64,000 nt of DNA from Haloplanus natans DSM 17983 (lineage in GTDB: Archaea > Halobacteriota > Halobacteria > Halobacteriales > Haloferacaceae), in assembly GCF_000427685.1 (NCBI RefSeq), contig NZ_KE386573.1:434001-498000 (forward strand), in the 5' to 3' direction. This document shows, one piece after another, positions 1 through 7,680 of the stretch; the first letter of the stretch is position 1; each line of letters starts with the position of its first letter. Both the position numbers and the translations under genes were made by a program. The notes beneath the pieces were generated by a model that worked only from the letters and a program-made list of their open reading frames with translations, was not told where the DNA came from and searched no databases.

Positions 1-1596
1 CTGGGTGGCCTCCGCATCGAGACGCGCCGCGCGATCACGCTTGTTCTCCTGTCGAACCTCTGGACAGCCCTGCGACGGCGCCGCCAGCGCCGCGAGGCGG
101 ATCGCCTCCCGCTCGTGAACTGTTACATCGAGGAGGCCGCCAGTATCGCGGCGACGGATCTCATGACCACCCTGCTTGCCCAGGCCCGCAGTTTCGACTG
201 TGCGCTCACCCTCGCCATGCAGTTCCCCAACCAACTCGACCAACTCGATCCGACGGGGGCGGCGACGGACGAAGTCCTGAACAATATCGGGACGATCCTG
301 ACTGGGCCGATCGGCGTCGATCAGGGGCTCGCCGAGCGTATGGCGACCGACGAGCTGCCGGCCCAGGACGTGGCGAATCGCCTTCGGGGTCTGCAGCGTG
401 GCCAGTGGCTTGCGAGTCTTCCCGCGGCGTTCGATGCACCGGCGCCCGCTCCGTTCCAACTGCAGTCCGCGCGGCCGCCTGCGGGGCATCCGGCTGCCGA
501 GGCGTCCGTCAAGCCGGCCGTCACCGACGTCATTGCCGACGTGGAACGCCGGACGCGTGAGCGGGCGGGCGTCACACTGGTTGACCCCGAACCCGCCGCC
601 GACGCTGACGGTGACGCGGCGACCGATCCCGACCGCCGTGTCGACTCCGCCCTCCCCCACACGATGCGGCTCCCGTCGTGGGTGGAGTACGACGGCGACA
701 TCCACGCCCTCCGCTGTGAGACCTGTGACAATCGCTACGATCCCACGAGCGAGGGGATGGCGCGAGCGATTGCCTGCTGTCACGATCCCGATGCCGTCAA
801 CCGTGACGATATCCCTATCTGCGAGTTGAATCTGAAGCTCACGCCCGAGGAGCGCGCGGACAGCGAGTGGTCCGACGCGCAGCTCATGTTCCTGCAGGCG
901 GTGTACAACGCGCAGCAGTTACGGTACGAGCCCCCAGGCTACGATCTGCTGCGTGACTCGATGCTTCGCTTGCAGGAGTACGTCGGTATCGATCGCGACG
1001 CAGTCGACGAACTCCTCGAGACGGACCTCCTGCGCCACGATACGGATCACCCGCACCGCCTCTATTCGGTCTCGCCCGCGGGCCGCGACGTCATCGGCGA
1101 GCACTACCGGCAGGGCGTCGATTACGGCCATGGGCAGGGCGATTTGGAGGAGTCGAGTCAGCACGTCTTCGCTGTCGAGGTGGGGCGGCGCTGGCTCGAA
1201 CAGGCGTACGTGGACGATCCCGAGTCACCCGTCGTCGAGGTGGTGCCGTACTACGATCTGGATGGGAATCACCGCCTCGATATTGCGGGGGTCGACGAGG
1301 CGGGCGAGATTCGGGTGGCTGTGGAGGCCGAGCGCGTGAATCACGATCTTCGGGAGGCGGTGCCGGCCGATTACGATAAGATCGCGGCCTGTGATGTGGA
1401 TGCGGCGATCTGGATCGTGATGACCCAGCGTGCGGGCCACGACGTGCTCCAGGCGCTCAACGACCCGCCGGATGGCGAGCCGCGTGTCGCGAAGACGTAC
1501 GCGGAGACGACGCCGCCCCAGCAGTTCCGCATCGACACGCCGGGGGTGACGGCGATGTATCCGGCTGAGTGGTTGCGGGAGCGACTCGGGGAGTGA
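1..1596 (+). CDS. HerA/VirD4-like conjugation ATPase, C-terminal part (5' end outside window)
   Basis: The reading frame is open from base 1, so the gene is cut by the window edge; 531 residues remain. Residues 37-75 contain a Walker B-like strand ending in YIEEAAS followed by a LLAQARSF / LAMQFPNQL stretch, the arrangement seen in HerA/TraG/VirD4 DNA-pumping ATPases of haloarchaeal conjugative elements and proviruses; the Walker A would lie upstream. The middle has a CxxC...CC metal-binding pair (CETC, ACC). The last 150 residues hold a DIAGVDEAG / VAVEAERVN segment like a PD-(D/E)xK nuclease fold. Inferred role: DNA transfer or processing for an integrated mobile element extending to the left. 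The family call rests on the motif and helix pattern only. Confidence 0.6.
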   Translation: MGGLRIETRRAITLVLLSNLWTALRRRRQRREADRLPLVNCYIEEAASIAATDLMTTLLAQARSFDCALTLAMQFPNQLDQLDPTGAATDEVLNNIGTILTGPIGVDQGLAERMATDELPAQDVANRLRGLQRGQWLASLPAAFDAPAPAPFQLQSARPPAGHPAAEASVKPAVTDVIADVERRTRERAGVTLVDPEPAADADGDAATDPDRRVDSALPHTMRLPSWVEYDGDIHALRCETCDNRYDPTSEGMARAIACCHDPDAVNRDDIPICELNLKLTPEERADSEWSDAQLMFLQAVYNAQQLRYEPPGYDLLRDSMLRLQEYVGIDRDAVDELLETDLLRHDTDHPHRLYSVSPAGRDVIGEHYRQGVDYGHGQGDLEESSQHVFAVEVGRRWLEQAYVDDPESPVVEVVPYYDLDGNHRLDIAGVDEAGEIRVAVEAERVNHDLREAVPADYDKIAACDVDAAIWIVMTQRAGHDVLQALNDPPDGEPRVAKTYAETTPPQQFRIDTPGVTAMYPAEWLRERLGE

Positions 1597-2284
1597 TGTG
1601 CTGTGGGGTGGCGGCGCGCGAGGGGCGTGGTTCGCGGGGTCGTGGCACGGTCGCCGTGGAACTGGTTTGCGGTGGGGCCCGGTTCGGTATCGTGTTCATA
1701 ATCGGGGGGACTGGGTCAGCGGGGTGGAGACGGTCGTTCGGTGGGCCAGCGGTCGTCGCGGAATGGTCATAATTGGCCTGTACGCCCGCAAGAGATGGGT
1801 GTCCCTGGGCTCTCCGGCTGTCACGTTTGGAGGCCCCCGTTGGTGCGCCGATTTCCTCACTCCACGCTCCAACCGCGCTCTCAGTCGCGTTCGGCCGCGT
1901 CGTGATCGCTCGTAGGGCCAACTCCACGGGGACGTGCCCCTCATTCACCAGCTAACCGCCAGACGGCTTCCGATTATGACGATTCCAATAGCCCATCGAT
2001 CGGGCCCCGCGCTGTCGCTATCTTCTCCCCTTGTGTCGCATTGGCCCCGTATTCGGGCCGTACGCAGACGATTTGCACCGGTGGTTCGCTCGGGCCTCTG
2101 GACCCTAGTTCGTTCGTTGTCGGTGGGACTCGTTGTCCTTGCGGGCGGCGAGACCAATTATGACGATATCCCTCCCCCCGAATTCCCGTTCATAACCAGG
2201 CTAAGACGCTCAAATCCGATTATGAAGACGTGATCTGTCCTAACCGAATCTTCATACCCGAAACCGGGGCCACAGTGCGTAGCC
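1597..2284. repeat. Non-coding stretch with six CATAAT/ATTATGA motifs
   Basis: No convincing gene lies in these 688 bases; the open frames on both strands have no haloarchaeal protein character. The stretch looks less GC-rich than its surroundings and carries six copies of a short motif in both orientations: near 1694-1705 and 1765-1776 (TCATAATYGG), 1970-1986 and 2154-2168 (ATTATGACGAT), 2188-2201 (GTTCATAACC) and 2215-2229 (CCGATTATGAAGACG). It separates the conjugation ATPase from the intein-like gene. Protein-binding sites of the mobile element, or tandem promoters, are possible. Confidence 0.5.
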
Positions 2285-3481
2285 ATGCGCCACGACCGAG
2301 CTGCATCTGCAACCCGCGGCCTCACTGGCGAGACTGAGGTCATGACTACCGATGGCCTTGCTCGTGTTGCGACACTCGCTCCCGGTACTGACGTTTACAC
2401 GCTGGATCTCGACACGGGACTGGCGACGACGACGGCCATCCGCTCAGTTGAACGACGGGTCGTCGACACCCTCGTTGCGATTGAGACGCGACGGGCCGAC
2501 CTTCGAGTCGCAGCCAGCCACCCGATCCCGTTCACCACGCGCGATATGTCTCGCCCGCGTCTCGTCCGTGCCGGGGCAGTGGACGGTCGGGCGGCGTACC
2601 TATTCGTCAACGACTGGCGACGCCCGCCGCTCCCGGAACCGGCCCAGGTCGACATCACCGACTGGCTCACCGAGTACGAACTGTGCGCGACGTTTGAGGC
2701 GCACGGTCACACAGTTCGGGCGGCGTTGCCGGCAGGGTGTAACCCCATCCGTCGAAATGGGACCGTCGGCTACTGCTTCGATCCACCCACGTTCAAGCGG
2801 TATCAGGCGACTATCGAGCGGCTCGCCGACCACGTCGCGATTCACGCTGGGCCGAATCATCATCGCCGCCCGTACCGCTTCGCTGCTGACGACTTTCTCC
2901 GATTGCTCGGGTGGTACATCACCGAAGGCAGTGTGTACTGGCCCGAGACGAGCCAGACAGCGCAGGTGGCGATTGCGCAAGAAACGCCGTCGCATCGACG
3001 GGCAATCGCGTCCCTGTTCGAGCGACTGGGGATCACCGTCAATCAGAACGACCAACGGTTCGCGTTCGGGTCGGTCGTCTTCGGCCGACTCTTGGAGCGG
3101 CTCTGTGGAGGGACCAGCCACACCAAACGGCTCCCGCCGTTCATCTGGGAGTGGTCACAGGCCTCCCAACGGCTCCTCCTCGACGTGCTCCTCAAGGGAG
3201 ACGGCGATGCCCGTGGCACCTACTACACGGCGAGTCCGCAGTTGGCACACGATCTGCTCCGCCTCTGTATTGAGTGCGGAGTCAAACCTCGGTATACACG
3301 TCGGGGGGAGATGTGGCGAGTGTACGTCCGGAATGTGAACGACGGGTTTCGCCCGGAGCAACATGTGCGTCGGTTCCACCGTCCGTGGACCGTCTACGAG
3401 CTCACGCTCGAGGATGGCGCTGTCGTGATGGCGGGGCGCAACGGCCGATTGCAGTGGGTTGGTACTGGCGGCGCCTGGTAA
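2285..3481 (+). CDS. Free-standing intein-like protein: Hint domain plus LAGLIDADG homing endonuclease, splicing residues lost
   Basis: The 398-residue product has intein architecture without exteins. A Hint N-block (LTGETEVMTTDG) starts at about residue 19, and a B-block with the conserved His (RVAASHPIPF) is near residue 80. Two DOD endonuclease blocks follow: LLGWYITEGSVY near 210 and LLLDVLLKGDGDAR near 300. A C-terminal F-block (VYELTLEDGAVVMAGRNG) is near residue 375. The residue expected to be Cys/Ser-1 is Gly, and the His-Asn usually ending an intein is absent (the protein ends QWVGTGGAW). Protein splicing is therefore unlikely while nuclease activity may remain, with an acidic residue in both DOD blocks. 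It sits next to a conjugation ATPase, consistent with a selfish element that lost or left its host gene. Confidence 0.75.
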   Translation: MRHDRAASATRGLTGETEVMTTDGLARVATLAPGTDVYTLDLDTGLATTTAIRSVERRVVDTLVAIETRRADLRVAASHPIPFTTRDMSRPRLVRAGAVDGRAAYLFVNDWRRPPLPEPAQVDITDWLTEYELCATFEAHGHTVRAALPAGCNPIRRNGTVGYCFDPPTFKRYQATIERLADHVAIHAGPNHHRRPYRFAADDFLRLLGWYITEGSVYWPETSQTAQVAIAQETPSHRRAIASLFERLGITVNQNDQRFAFGSVVFGRLLERLCGGTSHTKRLPPFIWEWSQASQRLLLDVLLKGDGDARGTYYTASPQLAHDLLRLCIECGVKPRYTRRGEMWRVYVRNVNDGFRPEQHVRRFHRPWTVYELTLEDGAVVMAGRNGRLQWVGTGGAW

Positions 3482-3631
3482 GTCGCCGCTCAAACTATGC
3501 CGGCTGAGGCGGCTATCGTGACGGTCGTGATCCGCGGAGTTCGTGGCGCGGTGGCGGACGACGCCACCACTGCGCCGCGCTCACCGTGACCGTATCCGCG
3601 CCATCGTCGACGCCGGAGCAAGCCGGGCTCC

Positions 3632-3912
3632 CTACTCGAGTTCGGGGTCGTCTACGCCGTTCGCGTCCCCCGCTACCGCGTCCATGACGAGACTGGCGAT
3701 CCCGGAGGCAGCGAGGCCGATGCCGACCGCCCGGAGCTGTCGGAGATACGCCGGCTTCGCCCGGAGTTCACTCGCGTTCTCGAAGTTCGTGCCGAGCAGC
3801 AGTTTGAACAGCGTCACGCCGAGTTGCGGGACGAGTGCGGGACGAGTGCGGTGAGCAGTCCCTGCGCGATGGCCCACAGTGCACCGATCTTGCGGCAGTT
3901 CTCGCCGTCCAT
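3632..3912 (-). pseudogene. Small two-helix membrane protein gene broken by an 11-bp tandem duplication
   Basis: The ATG at 3912 opens a frame beginning MDGENCRKIGALWAIAQGLL that stops after about 32 codons. The rest of the protein (LGVTLFKLLLGTNFENASEL ... VAGDANGVDDPELE) continues in another frame to a TAG at 3632. At 3827-3848 the 11-mer CGGGACGAGTG occurs twice in tandem. Deleting one copy joins the halves as TALVPQLGVTLFKLL and restores an about 90-residue protein with two hydrophobic helices and an acidic tail. So the intact ancestor is visible and the lesion is explained by one slip event. Function unknown. A sequencing or assembly artefact cannot be excluded. Confidence 0.75.
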
Positions 3913-4064
3913 AGTGTGTGGATTCGACCCGAGTACCGTTGGGCCTTGCTCCCTACATGTCGGGGTCATCAAGCGGCGGCGTGATCTCGCAGCGACCGAC
4001 GCGGGGTCGAGAGCGTGTCTGACGGCGAGGGCCGATGCCCTTCGTCAGACGGGTCGGTGTGAGC

Positions 4065-4112
4065 CAGTGCCGGTGGCTCGTCAGGACGGGTCGGCGAACC
4101 ACGAGTAACTGC
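4065..4112. repeat. Palindromic intergenic repeat, copy 1 (GGTTCGCC type, diverged)
   Basis: Reads CAGT..CGGTGGCTCGTCAGGACGGG..CGGCGAACCACGAG..ACTG, a diverged form of the palindrome seen nearly perfectly at 34924 and 41252. It lies 22 bases beyond the stop of the minus-strand flippase gene ending at 4134, so on that strand it is in the 3' position. The rest of 3913-4133 shows nothing recognisable. Confidence 0.6.
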
Positions 4113-4133
4113 GGCCCCGCGTGGCCGACCCCG

Positions 4134-5135
4134 CTACGCCCCCGGCCGCCAGCCGCGGAGCAACGCGGCACACAGCCCGCCGACCGCGAGGCCGAACGAC
4201 AGGCTCGCGGTCCGGAACAGCAGGACGGCGGTGGCCACCGAAACGCTCGGCGCGCCCGTCGTGACGACGAGTGCGCCGCCGAGGAGGAGGTCGTACGCCC
4301 CGAGGCTCGCCGGAACGGGGACGACCGTCGCGGCCTGCGGGAGCGGGACGACGACGAGGATCGGGAGGACGGCGACGGAGGCGCCGAGTGCGGTCAGGAG
4401 CGTCCACAGCGCGATGGCGACGAGGAGCTGTTCGACGACGCCGCCGAGGACGATCAGGACGACGAGTGTCGGTCGACCCCCGAACTCCGCGACCCGCGTC
4501 CGGAACCGATCGACGGCGGCGACGACCCGCTCGCGATCGGCCGTGATCGACGGCACGACCGTGGAGACGGCGGCGGCGAGGGGTGTCAGCGCCGCGACCG
4601 ACAGGCGGGCGAGGGAGTTGCCGAGGACGACGGCGATAACGCCGACGCCGACCACCACGACGACGGCGGCGACGAGTGTCCGCAGGACGCCCCCGGCGTC
4701 GCCACGGAGCACGGCGATGCCGACGGTGCTCGACAGCAGGATCTGCCCGGCCGCCTTCACGTACTTCGCCACGCCGCGAACGCCGAGTGCCTCGCTGTAC
4801 GCGGTGTCGGTCGCGACGCCGATGAACCGCGCCATGATCGGCTCGGAGCTCGCGGCGCCCGCCGGGCTCACGATGTCGAAGAAGTCGCCGGCGAGGGCGA
4901 ACTGGACGCTCCGGAGCGAGTCGAGTCCGGTCCCGAGAGGGCGCACGGACGCCCAGACGCCGATGCCGTCGGCCACGCCCTCGGCGACCACGAGGAGCGC
5001 CAGTACGCCGAGAACTCCCGGTGCAACGGTCCGCGCCCGGCCGACGATGTCGCCGACGCCCGCGTACCACGCGTACAGGAGCACGGCGCCCCCACCGAGC
5101 GCGACGCCGAGGAGGAACCGCAGCCGCGTGTGCAT
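4134..5135 (-). CDS. Lysylphosphatidylglycerol synthase-type transmembrane protein (AglD/UPF0104-like)
   Basis: 333 residues, nearly all hydrophobic, with about eight predicted membrane segments. It belongs by general character to the flippase-like UPF0104 / LPG-synthase TM family: MARFIGVATDTAYSEALGVR after the second helix pair, then GRPTLVVLIVLGGVVEQLL and a final PVPASLGAYDLLLGG helix pair, where PASLGAYD corresponds to the family's late P-x-x-(L/I)-G-x-x-(D/E) motif. The ATG at 5135 (MHTRLRFLL) was chosen because the upstream in-frame extension is Arg/Pro-rich and non-coding in character. In haloarchaea relatives are linked to lipid or glycan transfer; the substrate here is unknown. No obvious operon partner. 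Confidence 0.8.
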   Translation of the reverse strand: MHTRLRFLLGVALGGGAVLLYAWYAGVGDIVGRARTVAPGVLGVLALLVVAEGVADGIGVWASVRPLGTGLDSLRSVQFALAGDFFDIVSPAGAASSEPIMARFIGVATDTAYSEALGVRGVAKYVKAAGQILLSSTVGIAVLRGDAGGVLRTLVAAVVVVVGVGVIAVVLGNSLARLSVAALTPLAAAVSTVVPSITADRERVVAAVDRFRTRVAEFGGRPTLVVLIVLGGVVEQLLVAIALWTLLTALGASVAVLPILVVVPLPQAATVVPVPASLGAYDLLLGGALVVTTGAPSVSVATAVLLFRTASLSFGLAVGGLCAALLRGWRPGA

Positions 5136-5380
5136 GTGGCGAAGACGAGGTGAAACCGGAATGAATCTACCGTCTCGCGGATACGCGAGGCGGTTCACCG
5201 ATCGGTGGCTCCGACCGTCGGCGCTCCCCGTTCGAGGCGCTGGCCACTCGGATACCGGGGGACCCGTCCCGTCGGCATCGCCCCGGCGTCGACGGGCCGG
5301 ACGAGGTCGCCGTGGAGGCGGTTCGGGAGTCCGGTGGCCGTACGTCGAAATGGGTGAGCCCCCGACCTCGCGACGGGCGA

Positions 5381-5590
5381 TCACCGTGGGGGTGGCGTCG
5401 GCGTGTCCGTCGCCGTTTTCGGCCCGCCGGTCGTCGCCCCGTGTTCCCCCTGACCCTTCTCGTTGCCCAGCGCGGCTGCCACGGCGTGGAGGCCCATCGC
5501 TCCCACCACGGCGCCCGCCCCGGCGACGAACATCCGTCGGCGGAGGCTGACCGCCCCCGCTTCGTGTGACTCGCCAGTCGCGTCGGACAT
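5381..5590 (-). CDS. Small Tat-type exported or membrane protein, hypothetical
   Basis: 69 residues starting MSDATGESHEAGAVSLRRRM, then one hydrophobic stretch (FVAGAGAVVGAMGLHAVAAAL) and a polar, proline-rich tail. The double/triple Arg just before the helix resembles a Tat signal or a single membrane anchor. A TATA-like TTTATATTA lies about 35 bases upstream at 5625-5633 and supports the start at 5590. Nothing in the sequence reveals function; no homologue is recognised. Confidence 0.55.
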   Translation of the reverse strand: MSDATGESHEAGAVSLRRRMFVAGAGAVVGAMGLHAVAAALGNEKGQGEHGATTGGPKTATDTPTPPPR

Positions 5591-5624
5591 ACAACTAGTC
5601 TCGCGACCGACCGCGACGTGAGCG

Positions 5625-5633
5625 TTTATATTA
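5625..5633 (-). promoter_or_regulatory. TATA-like box for the small exported protein
   Basis: TTTATATTA on the plus strand gives TAATATAAA on the minus strand, 35-43 bases before the ATG at 5590, a usual place for an archaeal TATA box with a very short leader. Confidence 0.55.
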
Positions 5634-5972
5634 CGTGTCCATAGCGACCGGTAGGGGTACCACGGGAACGTACTCACGCCGTCGGTCTCACGATCCGTGG
5701 CGACCGGTCGGCCGGTCCCGGGACGCGTACCGCGCTGACTCGATCGGATATGTGCGAACTGTCGCCACGGATACTCCAAAGGGCGGGCCTTCGGGTGGAG
5801 ATGCGCTGGCTCTCCAGGTCCGATCCCGCGGTTGCCGACCCCTCGCCCGGTCGAACGGCGGGGAGTTGCGCCAGCGCTTCGACGGGGACGGATCGCTCAC
5901 TGCCGTCGATGGCGAGTTGGAGCCCCATCGTGGCGGTGACCACGCGATATCGTCGGCCCGTTCGGCGTAGAC
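5634..5972. other. Intergenic stretch without a convincing gene
   Basis: Open frames exist on both strands, but none looks like an intact protein. The best is minus-strand 5674-5943, whose first 30 residues (TATMGLQLAIDGSERSVPVE then ALAQLPAV) look protein-like before becoming Arg/Ser/Pro-rich; it could be a decayed gene fragment. The segment 5760-5805 resembles, without gaps, the segment 7602-7647 upstream of the MFS gene (shared TTCGGGTGGAGA and CAAAGGGC). Confidence 0.35.
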
Positions 5973-6058
5973 TGATAGGGATTATCGGAAGTCATCAGAG
6001 ATTCTCGCCGGGACGGTCCGGCGAGAATCTATGGACAGTTACGATAACCCCTATGATA
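5973..6058. repeat. Palindromic intergenic repeat, copy 2 (ATTCTCGCCGG type)
   Basis: Nested palindrome: outer arms GATAGGGATTATCGGAA / TTACGATAACCCCTAT and an inner hairpin ATTCTCGCCGG-gacggt-CCGGCGAGAAT. It is nearly the same, over its full length, as the element at 35006-35087, 29 kb away. Confidence 0.85.
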
Positions 6059-6147
6059 CACAGCTGTCGGCTCCATCCCACGGATGACGCCGTGGGCGTT
6101 CGCCTCGACACCCCGTCACTGGTCTCCGGCCGGTATCGCCCGTCTCG

Positions 6148-6227
6148 TAGTGTTTATTGTAAGTCACTACCGGTGGGTAGCCAAGACGGTCCAGCGATCC
6201 ACCGGTAACCAGTTACAGTAAACACTA
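6148..6227. repeat. Palindromic intergenic repeat, copy 3 (variant with CACTACCGGTGG arms)
   Basis: Arms TAGTGTTTATTGTAA / TTACAGTAAACACTA enclose CACTACCGGTGG ... CCACCGGT. The right arm ends directly at the TGA (6228-6230) of the minus-strand MFS gene, so the element forms the immediate 3' end of that gene and could act as a terminator or RNA-stability hairpin. Confidence 0.8.
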
Positions 6228-7520
6228 TCAGTCGGTCGTCGCCGCGGCCGGCGTAGAGGCGGCCGATGGCTCGTGGACCTGCGTGTACACCAGGAACAGC
6301 CCGACCACGCCGGCGGCCGTCGCCACGACGAAGGGGACGGCGAAGCCGAACCCGACGAGAATCCCGGAGAGGAGCGTCCCGAAGGCGATGCCGAGTCCGA
6401 AGCCCATCGTCAGCAGGGAGAGGGTGGAGCCGGACTGCCCCTCAGTCGCGAGGTCGCCCGCCAGCGCGAGCGACGGGGCGAAGACGGCGGCGACGGCGGC
6501 CCCCTGCAGGAATCGGAGGGCGATCATCGACAGCGAAGTGGTCACGAACCCCTGAAGCAGCGTCGCCGGGAGCAGGAGGACAAAGCCCCCGAGCAGGAAC
6601 GGCCGGCGACCGAAGCGGTCGCTAAGCCGGCCGATCGGGAGCTGAAAGAGGACGTTCGCCAGGACCGCGGCGCCGAACTGCACGGAAAAGAGGAGGTCGC
6701 CCTGGCCGAGTCGTTCGTTGATCGTGTTGGCCAGCGGGGCGAAGATGGCGAAGCTCATCGCCATCACGACGGTCACGAGCGCGAGCGCAAACACCGGATC
6801 GAGGCCAGGGCCGTCGCGGTTTCGGACGGCTACCGACAGGTCGTCGCCCGCCTGTGCCGCGAGTTGCTCGGGGTCGTCGATGAGCAGCGTCACTAGCCCG
6901 AAACTGACGGCGGCGGCCACGACGGCCACCAGAAAGGCGGCGTCGAACCCCGAGAGCGTCACGCCGCGGAGGGCGTAGGGTCCGAACTCGACGATCACGC
7001 CGGCGACGAGGGGGCCGGTCCCGAACCCGAGCAGTCGGAACGTGTTGAACAGCCCGAAGTTCCCCCCGCGTTCCCCCTCCGCGGAGTACTCGTTGACCAG
7101 CGCGACGGTCATGGGAACGGTGAAGGCGGCGCCGACACCCTGGAGTCCTCGCAACACGAGTACCGAGACGTAATCCGCCAGGAACAGGAACCCGAGGCTG
7201 CCGAGGGCCACGAGCGCCAGGCCAAAGAGGAGATACACCTTCCGTCTGCCGGTCCGGTCGGAGAGCCGGCCCGTGAACGGCTGGCCGAGACTGTTCAGGA
7301 AGCCGAACAGGGAGAGCACCACCCCGATCAGGAGGGCTTCGGTCAACCGGAAGGAGACGGGACCGACGGCGACGGCGCTCCCGATGAACCCCGGCAGCGC
7401 GACGGCCCGCCCGATATACAGGGGGAGCACGACGACCAGAAACGAGTTGGCGACCGAGTCGACCATCCGCGCCAACGCCAGGGTTACCACCCGCGAATCC
7501 AGGTCGAGAGCCAACGCCAT
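6228..7520 (-). CDS. Major facilitator superfamily transporter
   Basis: 430 residues with twelve hydrophobic segments. The MFS loop 2-3 signature is clear at about residue 80 (GRLSDRTGRRKV), with a second copy of the same motif at the start of the second half (GRLSDRFGRRPF) near residue 280, showing the internal two-fold repeat. This pattern fits a drug or metabolite efflux or uptake carrier energised by an ion gradient; the substrate cannot be read from sequence. The gene is monocistronic, with a VWA gene upstream in the same direction 160 bases away. A palindromic repeat follows its stop directly. Confidence 0.88.
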   Translation of the reverse strand: MALALDLDSRVVTLALARMVDSVANSFLVVVLPLYIGRAVALPGFIGSAVAVGPVSFRLTEALLIGVVLSLFGFLNSLGQPFTGRLSDRTGRRKVYLLFGLALVALGSLGFLFLADYVSVLVLRGLQGVGAAFTVPMTVALVNEYSAEGERGGNFGLFNTFRLLGFGTGPLVAGVIVEFGPYALRGVTLSGFDAAFLVAVVAAAVSFGLVTLLIDDPEQLAAQAGDDLSVAVRNRDGPGLDPVFALALVTVVMAMSFAIFAPLANTINERLGQGDLLFSVQFGAAVLANVLFQLPIGRLSDRFGRRPFLLGGFVLLLPATLLQGFVTTSLSMIALRFLQGAAVAAVFAPSLALAGDLATEGQSGSTLSLLTMGFGLGIAFGTLLSGILVGFGFAVPFVVATAAGVVGLFLVYTQVHEPSAASTPAAATTD

Positions 7521-7680
7521 CGATCATACGACAGGACGGGACGGAGTTATGCTTCGCGTTTTCGACGCTCCTTCCCTCGTATCCGAACGCTCTCGATACT
7601 GTGAGAACTATACTCGTGGGGCCGACAAAGGGCACGGTTTCGGGTGGAGAGCCACCCACTCGGGATACGCCGGAGCGACC

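Noticed and set aside
2040-2110. CCGGTGGTTCGC near 2078-2090 as another palindromic repeat copy
   Set aside because: Only one arm is present; the second arm and the outer arms are missing.
4231-5550. 439-codon plus-strand frame opposite the LPG-synthase-like gene
   Set aside because: Thr/Arg/Pro-rich without any motif; the opposite strand encodes a clear membrane protein.
5674-5943. Possible gene MGLQLAIDGSERSVPVEA.. on the minus strand
   Set aside because: Only the first 30 residues look protein-like; the rest is Arg/Ser/Pro-rich with no motif. Kept only as a note on a possibly decayed gene.
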